Assembly (NCBI GenBank): GCA_963555705.1 | Contig: OY743184.1 | Span: 26,188,639-26,252,638 of the forward strand | Origin: Ligustrum vulgare | Taxonomy: Eukaryota > Streptophyta > Magnoliopsida > Lamiales > Oleaceae | Reading direction: 5' to 3' | Length of the DNA: 64,000 bases | Shown here: piece by piece, positions 12,065-22,699 of the stretch | How the letters are laid out: the number at the start of each line of letters is the position of its first letter | Numbering within the stretch: the stretch's first letter is position 1 | The notes under the pieces: model-generated | Databases searched by the model: none | Seen by the model: only the letters and a program-made list of their open reading frames with translations | What the model was told of the DNA's origin: nothing | Translations under genes and position numbers: made by a program

Positions 12065-12099
12065 TGCCCCTCAAGATGGATGCCGGATGAACTCCTATC

Positions 12100-12950
12100 T
12101 TGACACGAATAGCGCCTAGTCGTGAGCCGGATAGAGGCTTGGTTAGAGCATCTGCCAACTGATCTGAAGATGAGACATGAGAGACATGTAGGGCACCTGC
12201 TTGGACTTTCTCCCGGACAAAATGAAAATCTAGAGCTATGTGTTTCATCCTTGAGTGCAAAATAGGATTTGTACAAAGATATGTTGCTCCGACATTATCA
12301 CAATACACAACAGGGGCCTGGGGCAAGGGAAAGCTAATTTCAGTCATGAGAGATTGAATCCAAGTTAATTCTGCATCTGTTGAGGCAATTGACCTGTATT
12401 CGGCCTCAGTGGATGAGCGTGCCACTGTAGATTGCTTTTTAGAACTCCATGATTTAGGATTAGATCCCAAAAAAACAATATAAGCGCCGGTGGAGGTTCT
12501 GTCAGTTAAGTTGCCACCCTAATCTGCGTCGGAGAACGCATGTAGTGACATAGGGGAATTTTGTTGGAGGAACAGGCCATGGTCAATGGTGTCACGGAGA
12601 TAACGAAGGGGTCGTTTTACAGCCCCCCCGGTGTATAGTTGTAGGGCAGTGCATGAATTGGGAAAGCTTGCTTACTGTAAAGGAAATATCTGGGCGATTT
12701 AAGGAAAGATAATGTAGCCCTCCAATGGTGGAACGATATTCACTGGGATTTGGCATTGGTTCACCTTCATTAAGAACGGGAATATGAGGGGTAGACATTG
12801 GACTAACTACCTCCTTAGAGTTTGACATGTTACGTCGATTTAGGAGGTCTAGAATGTATTTTCTTTGGGACAAAAAAAGACCATCACGATGAGGAATTAC
12901 CTCGACGCCCAAGAAGTAGGACAAGGCGCCAAGGTCCTTCACCTCCCATT
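12100..12950 (-). pseudogene. Copia RT C-terminus and RNase H
   Basis: 12592-12942 begins MKDLGALSYFLGVEV, the conserved start of the last third of copia RT, with SQRKYILDLL and [15 protein letters not shown]. The RNase H part (12100-12470) has SKKQSTVARSSTEAEYRS, YCDNVGATYL and HIALDFHFVRE, ending in DQLADALTKPLS, all typical Ty1/copia. A frame break lies between (around 12500-12600). The catalytic half of RT is absent, so the enzyme cannot work. Confidence 0.85.
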
Positions 12951-12959
12951 GTGAGTGGG

Positions 12960-13742
12960 ATGAGGTAGAGTGGCGAGTGTTGAATTTTGATGTAAAGTTG
13001 GCTGTGACGGGTAAAAGAAGTGGGAGAACTCATAGATTGTAGTTGGGATTCTCTTGTAACCAATTTTTCGTGAAGCTCATCAAATGAGATCGATGATTCA
13101 CGAGCACGAACAGCCTCGCAAAGTCCATTGTATTCAGTACCAAGTCCTCGTAGGATATGAAGAATGGGTTCATCATTGTCAGGAGCAGAGTTCATCAAGG
13201 TCAAATTATCAACAATGCTTTTCACTTTGTGCATATATTCTGTGATGGTGGAATCCTCTTTTTGGAGTTGTCCAAGGCTACTTTTTAAGTTCATGATGCG
13301 ACCTCTCGACGGTTTCGCATATGTGTTTGTTATGGTGACCCATGCTTCTCTAGAAGTTTTTACGGCGACAATGAAGGAGATTAGATTTGGGGATAGCGAG
13401 CTAACAATGGCGTTTAGCAAGAGCTTGTCCTGCTGAATCCATTTGGAAAACTCGGGGTTTGGGATGGAAGAATTTGGTATGGTTGGATTTGGGATCATAG
13501 GAGAGGAACATGGTGTGGTGCCATCAACAAACCCAACCAAATCATAGCCGCGTAAGAGACTGTGAAATTGTATGTGCCACGGGGGAAAGTTTGATTGGAA
13601 GTTGTGATTGACCATTGATAACAATGGGAGGTGAAGGAATGGTGGTAGTAAGTGTAGGAGATGGATTTGAGACTTGGAGTGGAAGAACAGTGTTATCATC
13701 GGAGTTGGTGGGAAGAGTGGACGAGTTTGTGATTGAGGCCAT
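12960..13742 (-). pseudogene. Copia Gag (UBN2-type) fragment
   Basis: Starts at an ATG at 13742 (MASITNSS). A frameshift near 13580 precedes HSLLRGYDLVGFVDG, then a segment with VAVKTSREAWVTITNTYA, MNLKSSLGQLQKED and ITEYMHKVKSIVDNL, the UBN2/retrotran_gag pattern of plant copia elements. It breaks off about 12960, where the internal deletion joins it to RT. Gag would form the particle shell. Confidence 0.85.
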
Positions 13743-13769
13743 AGGATCAAAGAGTTTGGGAGCAAGAAT

Positions 13770-13781
13770 GCTCTGATACCA
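13770..13781 (-). promoter_or_regulatory. Primer-binding site of the copia element
   Basis: Minus strand TGGTATCAGAGC, complementary to the 3' end of initiator tRNA-Met, immediately next to the 5' LTR. Confidence 0.92.
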
Positions 13782-14012
13782 TAAAAGAAGAAGAAGAAGA
13801 AGAAGAAGAAGAAAAAATATAATGAAAGAATCCATTTCATTAAAACTGTGAAGATGTATATATACAAAACGATGAGCTAACTAACTTTAATCAGATAACT
13901 ATGCTAAATATAAATAAAGATTACATGAGATAAATTACAATAAATACAAAAATGTAACTTAAATAAATAAGGAAATAAAATAATAACAAACCATTTATTT
14001 TAATTCCCAATA
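13782..14012 (-). repeat. Right (5') LTR of the copia element
   Basis: 231 bases containing a GAA microsatellite at its left end and an extra 'agattacatgagataa' block absent from the left LTR. Confidence 0.88.
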
Positions 14013-14017
14013 TGAAT

Positions 14018-14860
14018 GAGCTGTGTTCAAATCTTATTAACCACCTCAGCTTGACCATCGATTTGGGGGGTAAAAAGTAGTTGAAAATAAAAGTTTAGTC
14101 CCCAATTTTTCCCATAAAACCTTCCAAAAGTGGCTAAAAAATTTTACATCCCTATCCGATACAATACACCTAGAAATCCCATTAAGCCTAACTATTTCCT
14201 TAAAGAATAGGTCGGCTATGTGAGTGACATCATCGATTTTATAAAAAGCAATGAAATGTGCCATTTTACTGAACCTATCAATGAACACAAAAAATGGAAT
14301 CACTTCCTTTCTTAGAACTAGGTAAACCCAAAATAAATCCATGGAATCTAGGTCCAAAGTTTGCTAGGAATGGGTAGAGGTATATACAAACCATAAGGTG
14401 CTACCTTGGATTTAGCAGTCCTACAAGTTATGCATCTAGAATAAATCTTCTCAAAATATCTCCTCATTTTTTGCTAAAAGAAATGTTTTTGCAAAATTTT
14501 CAAGGTTCTTTTCACATCAAAATGTCCCATTAAACCACCCCTATGGGTCTCCCTAACCAATAACTCTCTCGTGGAACAATTTGACACATAAAGTTTATCT
14601 CCACGAAATAAAAACCCTTCATGCCTATAAAATTTATCACAAACATTTTCACACGACGTAAATACACTTGGAAATTCGACATCATTCGCATACAATTCTT
14701 TAATACGTTCAAATCCCAACAACTTTGCACCCATGGTAGTGATAAGAGCATACCTTCTAGATAATGCATTGGCTACCACATTTTCTTTACCTTGCTTGTA
14801 TTTGATGACGTAGGGAAATGCTTTCACGTGCTTCATCCACTTGGCACGCCTTTTGCTCAA
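14018..14860 (-). pseudogene. Integrase N-terminal part and core of element 2
   Basis: 14474-14860 includes the end of RNase H (YKQGKENVVANALSRR) and the H2C2 finger (THRGGLMGHFDVKRTLKIL). The core is at 14046-14357, with [19 protein letters not shown] (first catalytic Asp region) and [15 protein letters not shown] (second Asp), then a frame change near 14060 and the block DGQAEVVNK. The frame is then cut by the copia insertion and resumes at 11866. Stops between 14357 and 14474 also interrupt it. Confidence 0.8.
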
Positions 14861-15143
14861 CTTTCCTTACCCCTTCAAGTACTTCAATGACCCATGGTCG
14901 ATATGGATAATGAAATCCCTTGACCACAAGTAGTAGTGTCATGTCTCCAAATGCTCTTACCAATGCATAGAGCTCCTTGTCATATGTTGGGTAGTTCAAG
15001 GTGGCCTTGTTGAGTTTCACGCTAAAGTAAGCAATGTGCCTCTTCTCTTGCATCAATACCGCTTCAATACCTATCCCTGAGGTATCACATTCAATCTCAA
15101 AAGTTTTCTCAAAATTAGGCAATGCTAAAAGGGTGCGGTGCAC
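14787..15143 (-). pseudogene. RNase H remnant of element 2
   Basis: FEKTFEIECDTSGIGIEAVL with AYFSVKLNKATLNYPTYDKE and LYALVRA is the Ty3/gypsy RNase H pattern; the first catalytic Asp (ECD) is present. A frameshift separates it from the RT ORF on its right (15143-15188) and its second half shifts frame near 14880. Confidence 0.8.
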
Positions 15144-15187
15144 AATCTTTCTTTTATTTCATTAAAAGCCCTTTCTTGTGCCTCCTC

Positions 15188-16054
15188 CTATTTAAAACCA
15201 ACATTCTTTTTAACAACCTCAATAAGTGGTGAAGCTAGAGTGCTAAAATCTTTAACAAAACGAAGATAAAAACTAGTTAGCCCATAAAAACTTCTTACCT
15301 CGGTGACACTTTTCGAAGTTGGACATTCCTTAATGGCCTTTATCTTTTTCTCATCAACCTCAATTCCCTTAGTGCTAACAACAAAGCCAAGAAAAACAAC
15401 ACTTTCCATGCAAAAATTACACTTGTTGAGATTGACAGGTAATTTTTCTTCCTTTAAAACCAAAAGCACACATCTCAAGTGTTTTACATGCTCTTCCAAT
15501 TTTTTGCTATAAATCGGAATGTCATCAAAATAGACTACCACAAATTTTCTAATAATTGCACGTAAAAAATGATTCATCAATCTCATAAAAGTACTTGGTG
15601 CATTAGTGAGACCAAATGACATAACCAACCATTCATACAAATCATACTTAGGTTTAAATGTAGTTCTCCATTCATCCCTTTCTCTCATTCTAATTTGGCG
15701 GTATCCACTTCTCAAATCAGTTTTACTAAAAATGCAAAAATCATATAATTCATCAAGCATGTCATCTAATCTAGGAATAGGATGATGATATTTTTACTGT
15801 TATGTTGTTGACGGCTCGACAATCAACACACATCCTATAAGTATCATCCTTTTTTGACACTAGGAGCATGGCAACGACACAAGGACCCATGCTCTCTCAA
15901 ACATATCATTTGCCCATCAACTCTTCAACTTGCCTTTGAAGTTTCTTAGTCTCCTCCGGGTTGCTTCGATAAGCAGATCTATTTGGAATGATGGCTCCAG
16001 GAATGGAATCAGTTTGATGCTCGATGCCTATAATGGGTGGAAGTCCACTAGGCA
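15188..16054 (-). pseudogene. Reverse transcriptase of element 2
   Basis: The main open piece (15188-15760) contains [15 protein letters not shown], the catalytic [12 protein letters not shown] box (FDD) and [18 protein letters not shown]. Upstream pieces (15770-16054) read [14 protein letters not shown] and, before that, the protease-RT linker PIIGIEHQTDSIPGA. A frameshift near 15765 and a stop near 15885 interrupt the frame. The coding sequence is split at 16055 by a solo LTR from the protease part at 18896 onwards. Confidence 0.85.
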
Positions 16055-18456
16055 TGTAGCGCCCCAAATTCATTTTCAATTTTAATTCATTTATTTATTC
16101 TCCCTCCATATTTTGATTTTTCAAACGAATAAAATAGTATTTTATCCACCCGCTCTAAATATAAATTTGAACTTTTATTTTTAAAGCATAATTGAACATT
16201 ATTAAAAATAAGTATTTTTCTCTGAAATATCATTTGCAATTTAATTTAGAAGAAAAGTAAATAAACTAACTATATTATAAAAACTTTATAGTTAATAGTT
16301 GATATAAAAACATCTGTTTAAAATAGGGAACAGAGAGCGGATAGCGGAAGATAGCCGAAAATTTTCTATTTAAAATATTTAACTATTTTGAAATCAAAAT
16401 AAAACTATTTTAAAGTAGTTGGACCTTTTTGGGGTTTCCTTGGTGAGATGCCCATGAACCACGGTCAGGTACCCAGTACACAATCGTCCCGTCATTTGAG
16501 AGTTCGCACCAACTTCCAATCCATGTATTGTCACACCTACAATGCAACACTAAATGAGCTAATGCTCATCAAGTAACATATCCATGATCATGCCCATGAG
16601 TTAGGATTCACTTTCTCACAATTATTTCATTCTAGGCTCCGTGCCTTTTCGTTATTTCAGTTTATCCACATTTTCTACTTGGGCCCGAATCCCACTACGT
16701 TGTACCTATGAGCTCAAATATTAGCATGGCCGATAACATGTGCCTTCCAGTGCCTGTGGTCAGTCATCGCCCACCGAGACTCAAGACTCCACAGTTTGTA
16801 TCCATCTTTGCCCACCGAGACTCAAGATACTGCACTGGGAATTATATTATATCAATCAGCCCTGGTCGGCGTACCGATCCACAATCCCAAGGCCTCCAAG
16901 AGACCTCCCGACATAGCCCGTATACTGGCCACGGACCGCCAACACTCCATCATCGACTACCCTTAATGACCGTCGGGAGTCTCAAGCGAGTGTATATATC
17001 CGGACGCAAAGTAAAGTACGGTACACTCGTAGGGCGATTCTACTATCATCCACATCATTCTCTCTCCATATACTCTTTATCTATTTCTTTATCATTTATG
17101 AGGGACTTCTTCTAAGTCCACACAATGCACATGTCAATGTCCATGAATGCCAACATATATTTCGTGCACCAGTTTCATGTCATATAACCACATCATATGA
17201 CATTCCAATGATATTCATGTGCATTAATAACATATCATATCATATCATCAAATCACGTCTCGCGTGCTTTCACCATTTACAGATAATTGTCAAATCATAT
17301 TTCACGTATATTGCACCCACAATATACTTCACATAATCACATAGGAGCACATAATAATATAAATATTATGTTTTGCATTGTAGTTGAAATGTTACTTATC
17401 TCACTCCTTGAGATCCTAGAGTTGACGATTTTATTTTCCAATATTTTGTAATACTAATCCGCTTGGAGTCAAACTAGATTGATCATCACTCCTCGCCTAT
17501 CATATGTATAAATTACAATTTAGTTGCGTGATAATATATTGTATTCCAACTAACCAATATTAATTAAGGTCCATTAAATCATATGGGATTAAAATGGGTC
17601 ATCTTATTGTAAAATATTTTATCTAAATAATTATACGAACCAACTTTATTTTAAAGGGATTGAGCCACTTTGTTATACCTCATAAATCATTTAGTCTATT
17701 CCTCATATCATATCCAAAATAATAATCATAACATTAATAATATTAATCTAATTATATTAAATAATATTATATATATAAAATATAATAATAATAAAAGAAA
17801 TAAAATAAAAAAAGTAACAGTTACCTTTCTGAAGGAAGGGGGGTCAACCTTCTTTATTAAAATTTTCGAGACACGTACATCAACCGAATACGTGTTTACA
17901 ATATGCCATTTTGAAGGTCATTCAATGCTTTACATGATAGTATTCTCGAATAGTCAAGACCGATAACAAAACTATGAATTTACACGTCCCGAAACTATAC
18001 GAGTAATTTGTCGTTAATTAATAATATAATAATATAATATATATACACACAAACATGTGTGTTACGTCCAATTAATTTATTTATATTATTATATTATTTT
18101 AATTATTATTATTTTAACCAAAAGTTTACGGTTTAACTTTGGTCTATTATTTTTCAACGTTAGAACGAATTCTTAGTTCCACTTTGAAATACATTTCATA
18201 CACTTTAATCCATATCTTCCCAATTATGGAATTGATAATCGATTTATTAAATCGATAAAAAATACTGAAAGTAATATTTAATATTCTTATTTGTTTTCAT
18301 TTATATTACATCAACTAAATTAAAAATCTTATTTAATGTCGAATAGGCCCCTTTATATAAGTCAAATAAATTAAAATTTCAATTTGACTTTCAAGTGGGT
18401 CCCGTTAAATAAGAATAATTTAATATAATAATATGATGAATTTTTGGGTCATTACA
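16055..18456. mobile_element. Solo LTR-like element (TGTAGCGCCCC type) inside element 2
   Basis: A 2402-base insert with termini TGTAGCGCCCC and GGTCATTACA, flanked by the duplication aggca (16050-16054, 18457-18461). It contains no recognisable retroviral domain; ORFs inside show no family signal. The left terminus closely matches that of the LTRs at 44300 and 50983, so it probably belongs to a related large-LTR family. A solo LTR is the simplest reading; a short non-autonomous element is possible. Confidence 0.8.
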
Positions 18457-18895
18457 AGGCATCTCCTCCGGGAAGACATTTTCAAATTCCTACAACAAAG
18501 AAATAGCTAAATCGAGGAGGGAGTTGTAAGATTCATCAAGTGTAATGAGTGACTCCTTATACACCATTAAAAATACTTGTCGATTTTCCTTAAATGCACT
18601 CTCTACATCCCCCTTCTTGGCATAAAAACTCACTTTACTTTTCCCCTCCTTTGTTTCTTTACTCTTTTTTCAATCCCTTCCTCACTTTTTTTATCACTCA
18701 TTTTTTCACTCAACTCAACTCTCCTTTTACTTTTCTCTCGTCTTTCTCCCCCTCTACCTCCCTCATGAGTTTTACTTGATCGTTATAGACCTCCTCCAGA
18801 CTTAAAGGTAGTAGTATCACTTGCTTCCCATTCATTTGGAAGCTATATCGGCTCTTCCCCCATCATAAATCACCTTCCTATCAGATTGTCATGGT

Positions 18896-19348
18896 CTACC
18901 CAAAAGTATGTGAGTGGCTTGCATGGGAAACCACATCACAAAGCACTTGGTCACTATATGTCCCAATATTGAAGGCAAGAAGGACTTGCTTACTGTCCCT
19001 CACCTCTCCATAATCACTAAACCATTGCAAGTTGTAAGGATTTGGATGTTTCATCACCGGTAATCCCAACTTCTCCACCATACTAGCACTAACCACATTG
19101 GTACAACTACCCCTATCAATAATGACACTACATGTATTATCATTCACAAGAAATAGAATGTTCTCTCTTTGCTTCTCCACCTCACTAATATTGGTTTGGG
19201 TGTTGAGAGCCCTCGTGATAACCAAAGATTTAGGTGGACTAACAATCTCTTCTACCTCTAATTCCTCATCATCACTCTCATTCCCCACCAATATTTGTTC
19301 TCCCTCATCCTCATCTCTGGAATACCATTCTTCAGTCCTAATGAACAT
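18896..19348 (-). pseudogene. Protease region of element 2
   Basis: The segment CSVIIDRGSCTNVVSASMVE is the retropepsin active-site block with Arg where Ser or Gly is usual (D-R-G). Further, KHPNPYNLQWFSDYGEVRDS and the FNIGTYSDQVLCDVV block match chromovirus-type protease regions. It follows the CCHC knuckle and is open over 150 codons, ending at a stop at 18896. Confidence 0.8.
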
Positions 19349-19356
19349 TACTCTAT

Positions 19357-20460
19357 TATTCGGGCACTCACAAGAGTAATGCCATCTACCCTTACATTTG
19401 AAACACTCAGTATCCTAACTTTTAAAAGTAGTGGGACCAACCTTAGGCTTGTCTTTGTTGGCTACAATTTCCTTCCCCTTGAATGGTTTACTCTTGTCCA
19501 TGGGAGGTACCCTCTCAAAGCTCTCATTTCCCCACTTGGATTTCTAATTTGAAATAGAGCCCCCAACAAACTTATCTTGCCTCCTCTTCTTAAATTGATC
19601 CATCTTCCTCAATTGTTCCTCAACCTTGATAGCCATGTGCTCCAATTCCTACATATCCACATAGTGGTGCAACTCTACTACATTGACTATTTCCCTATTC
19701 AAACCACTAAGAAATCGAGCCATGGTGACCTCCCTATCCTCCTCTATATTTGCCCTCATTATTATTTTCTTCAATTCCTTGTAATAATCCTCAATACTCT
19801 GGGAACCTTGGTTAAGAGTTTGTAACCTTTGATAGAACCCCCTATAATAGTAATTAGGTATCTCTTCCTCATGAGACTCTTCAATTCATCCCTAGCATTT
19901 ACAGTCCCCTCATAATTTCTCCTCCTAATGAGTAACAAATTATCCCACCAAACTAACGCATAGTTGGTAACTCAACCACCGCTAGTTTAACCATTCTTCT
20001 CCTAGGAGTACCTATGACACTCAAAGATCAACACCATCTTCCTTTCCCACTCTAGGTAAGCCTCCAATCACTCTTCCCATTTAATGAAGGAATCTTCATT
20101 TTTATACTACTAATGTTTCCATCCACTCTATCTCTACCTCTATGCTCCCTTCGATGCCCACAATCAAACCCCATATCAAAACGTTCTCTATTCCTGCTCA
20201 TGTTCCAATTTTGATCACTACCTGCTTCACTCTCTAATTCATCTTCAAATTCATCCCTAACTCCTCTTCTATTGTCCCTTCGCCCACCAACACCCCTTGG
20301 TGGTGTGACATTCCTTCTAGTTTCCAACCTATCTAACCTTCCCACTATTGCCTTCATTTGTCTACTTATTTTGGCCAAAAGAGTTTGTAACCTTTCCCCG
20401 CAATTCTTGAGTTTGGGCATTGGAATCTTACCCACTTGAAGAATTTGCATTGGACATGTT
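19357..20460 (-). pseudogene. Gag and CCHC zinc knuckle of element 2
   Basis: 20052-20450 is open and holds a charged N-terminal part (RLDRLETRRNVTPPRG) and KMKIPSLNGKSDW. Across frame breaks, 19600-20050 gives the capsid-type blocks GFYQRLQTLNQGSQSIEDYY and MARFLSGLNREIVNVVELHH. The knuckle ECFKCKGRWHYSCECP (C-x2-C-x4-H-x4-C) lies at about 19357-19411. Several stops show decay. Gag would package the element RNA. Confidence 0.8.
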
Positions 20461-20937
20461 GCACAAGTGTTAAAGTGTCCTTACAAAATATTTTCTCTCC
20501 TGTTTCACTCAATTTAGGCTTTTACCCGATAATGAGCTAACCACCCTTTCTTTTTTTCACTCAATTTTTTTCTTTGTCAAGTTCTCAAAGAAAGGTAATC
20601 AACTAGATCGAGAAAATTAATTCTTGTGAAGTTAAACCACAATCAAACAAGAGAAAATTTAGGAATAAGTAGAAACAATAGCAAGTGTAATTTTTACGAG
20701 ACTTATGAAGACTTAGAAACACAAAGTAACAAAGGACTTGAACAACAACAAAGAATTTACAAGACTTAGATGATGAACAACTAGGTAAAAATAGTGTAGT
20801 TTTTTTTAGACAAAAATGATAGCAACAAATGCACAATAAGTACTCTCGATTTTTTTTCCTAGTGATTTTTTTTTTAATATGAAGAATAACAACAAGAACG
20901 AGAATTTAAAGGATAGATTTACCCATTTTAGAGACAA

Positions 20938-20949
20938 GCTCTGATACCA
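20938..20949 (-). promoter_or_regulatory. Primer-binding site of element 2
   Basis: Minus strand TGGTATCAGAGC, three bases from the 5' LTR end; complementary to initiator tRNA-Met. Confidence 0.92.
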
Positions 20950-20952
20950 AAT

Positions 20953-21342
20953 GATGTGAACTCTTTTGGTATGTTGACAAAAAGTTCTCACAATAATTTG
21001 AATCAACCCAAGAAAGCTAAATTGATAATAAATGAATCTTGACCCAAAATAAAGATATTCGAAAATAGTAAAAAAAAAATCCAGTACTTCTGGTTTCCGG
21101 GGTAACTGTACGACCCCACGGGATATTTTGGTGCAGCTGCGCGACAGACAAAAATAAAGTTCTGTCTTGTTTTGATCTCCAACTTGAATCTTGGCTCATT
21201 TCTCAACGTGTCTTCCATTTGGGCTTGGTTCCAAACTTTGTGAACGAGTCCCACCATCAACTCTTGAACCTCTTTGGCCATGAACCTCGTCATGGACCCT
21301 ACTGGCACGTGAATCGAGGTTTGACTTTCTTGGTTCTCATCA
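20953..21342 (-). repeat. Right (5') LTR of element 2
   Basis: 390 bases, a shortened copy of the left LTR (10618-11330); both start TGATGTGAAC and end CTCATCA on the plus strand. Confidence 0.88.
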
Positions 21343-21347
21343 TGTTG

Positions 21348-21687
21348 TCTTTTTCTTCAAGGCTTCATCTAGCTTTCGATCTATTGCGTCTTGTTTGGCT
21401 TCCAAAACAATATCTTTAATCTGCTTACTCACTCTTTGAGATGAATGTGCTGCTTGTGAAGTGTGTACACTCATAGTTTGATCATACTGGTCTTTTGGTA
21501 CAGTCGTATTAGGGGATTTTGTCTTTGCGGCACATCTTATCCTTGATTATTCCCTCTAACATGATCTACTAACATTTGTATTATGTTTGCATTTTCTGGA
21601 ATTGTTTGTGTTACATAGGGAACATTCAGGGACTGTTCCTCCGTTGCAACAGGCTCTGGATTGCGACGAGTATTTCTCCAAGACATG
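21348..21687 (-). pseudogene. Gag N-terminal part of element 1
   Basis: Minus-strand reading from an ATG at 21687: MSWRNTRRNPEPVATEEQSL, then a stretch with IIQMLVDHVRGNNQG. A stop at 21537 and a frame change precede a Lys-rich helical part (about 21350-21480). It joins the downstream Gag part at 10612 across the element 2 insertion. There is no known domain in this part; the assignment rests on position directly inside the right LTR. Confidence 0.55.
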
Positions 21688-21747
21688 CTTAGGGGATGGT
21701 TTATAGTTTTAGGAACAATTAATTTCTTTCTGATAGACAATGCCAAA

Positions 21748-22220
21748 TGACGCAGAATGATTTCCGTATGTCAGATAATGATCAATGGAAGTTTCCTTCA
21801 ACTCTGGTTGTGCTCCTTGTTTCTTGAAAAGGGCGGGGTCTTCTCCCCCATGTAACTTCGGTGTGAAAATTACTTTCTAGTGAGAAAATGATAATGCCAA
21901 AATGTAAAGTTTTTGATAAGAGATTGTGTGTACCTTTATTTCTTGTAGAAGAGGGTTATATATAGTGCTCTTGATGTAACCGCCCATTAAGGAGGCATTA
22001 ACCATCCATTATGAGGTGATAACCGTTTTTAAAGTAGTGGAGTGTAACATGCTCCTTGTATTTCACTGTCATGTGTCCAACATTAATTTGTGAATGCTAT
22101 TGGATGGTATTCGTGTAAATATCACATCGTATTCGATGACCAGATCAATGATAGGTGAAAAAACGATAGTTAATTGTAATCATTGATCGATATAATGATT
22201 TGAATATCATACAAGTATCA
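21748..22220 (-). repeat. Right (5') LTR of element 1
   Basis: 473 bases beginning TGACGCAGAATGA and ending AAGTATCA, homologous to 2432-2763 plus 3309-3451. It is intact where the left copy carries the solo LTR. A TATATATAG box on the plus strand near 21957 is part of the conserved region. Confidence 0.85.
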
Positions 22221-22225
22221 CTATC

Positions 22226-22699
22226 ATTTTTCTTTATGAGGTTGTTTTTTTTTAATTATTATTATGAGCAACAAGTTAGACATATTTATCAATCAATGTA
22301 AATATTTATTTGGCTCATGTTTATAAACAATCAAAATCACTTTTTCATTTACACATTTCAAATGATACACATGTACTGTCCATCATAATTTAAAATATTT
22401 ATAAATACTTCCCAGACATAATGTTTTATTTGGATTTAATCTTGGGGCAGTATGTGTATATTCAAAACGTTTGAGGTGTCTATGCCAAATGCATCATAAA
22501 TTCATAATATAAAGGGGTAAGAGTGAAATTCTCCAGCTGATAGTACAACAAAAAAAAACAGCTGATCAAAATCTGACGGTCTCAAATCAACCCCTCTAGG
22601 GTTTCCTAATCGAAAACCATATCTTTAATCAATCATAAACCCTCGTCCCACCATCACCTCCTCCTTCATCGAAATCTGCACTCCCTTCTACAGGCGTTA
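22226..22699 (+). promoter_or_regulatory. Upstream region of the hnRNP gene with two telo-box motifs
   Basis: No ORF of note. Two telo-box-like motifs, AGGGTTT (22598-22604) and AAACCCT (22637-22643), lie within about 100 bases of the start codon. Such motifs are common near the transcription start of plant genes for RNA-handling and translation proteins. No clear TATA box was located. Confidence 0.5.

Larger units (their letters stand above)
11872..14012 (-). mobile_element. Internally deleted Ty1/copia element inside element 2 integrase
   Basis: Flanked by the duplication tgaat (11867-11871 and 14013-14017), which falls inside the integrase gene of element 2. LTRs are 11872-12064 and 13782-14012, with termini TAAAAG and CCCAATA (plus strand). 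The right LTR has an extra GAA repeat and about 20 more bases. A TGGTATCAGAGC primer site (minus, 13770-13781) abuts the right LTR. Inside, gag is joined directly to the last part of RT and RNase H, so protease, integrase and most of RT are deleted. Confidence 0.92.
10618..21342 (-). mobile_element. Ty3/gypsy retrotransposon (element 2) inside element 1
   Basis: Bounded by the duplication tgttg at 10613-10617 and 21343-21347. LTR ends are TGATGTGAAC and CTCATCA on the plus strand. A TGGTATCAGAGC primer site on the minus strand (20938-20949) and a purine tract next to the left LTR (11331-11343) set the orientation as minus. Domains run gag, CCHC, protease, RT, RNase H, integrase from right to left. 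Gag wording (YQRLQTLNQGS, EDYYKELKK) and the post-integrase block YNVSASFSVSDLSHF suggest a chromovirus-type element; I infer that. It is broken by stops, a copia insertion and a solo LTR. Confidence 0.92.
2432..22220 (-). mobile_element. Outer Ty3/gypsy LTR retrotransposon (element 1), decayed and nested
   Basis: Both ends are fixed by the 5-base duplication ctatc at 2427-2431 and 22221-22225. LTRs (left 2432-3451, right 21748-22220) begin TGATGCAG/TGACGCAG and end AAGTATCA. A purine-rich tract on the minus strand (3452-3462) abuts the left LTR, so the retroelement sense is minus. The coding remnant runs gag (21687-21348, then 10612-10238), CCHC-like, protease, RT, RNase H, integrase start (about 6600), with many stops. 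A plus-strand extra ORF lies between pol and the left LTR, the layout reported for Tat-lineage elements with antisense ORFs; lineage is inferred. No standard tRNA-Met primer site is seen next to the right LTR. A second gypsy element is inserted at 10618-21342. Confidence 0.88.

Noticed and set aside
16708..17115. 135-residue ORF inside the solo LTR
   Set aside because: No recognisable domain; the insert has the ends and TSD of a solo LTR, and the frame spans no conserved motif.
20938..20949. Possible tRNA genes at the TGGTATCAGAGC sites
   Set aside because: Only the 12-base complement of the tRNA 3' end is present, next to an LTR each time; no cloverleaf can be formed.
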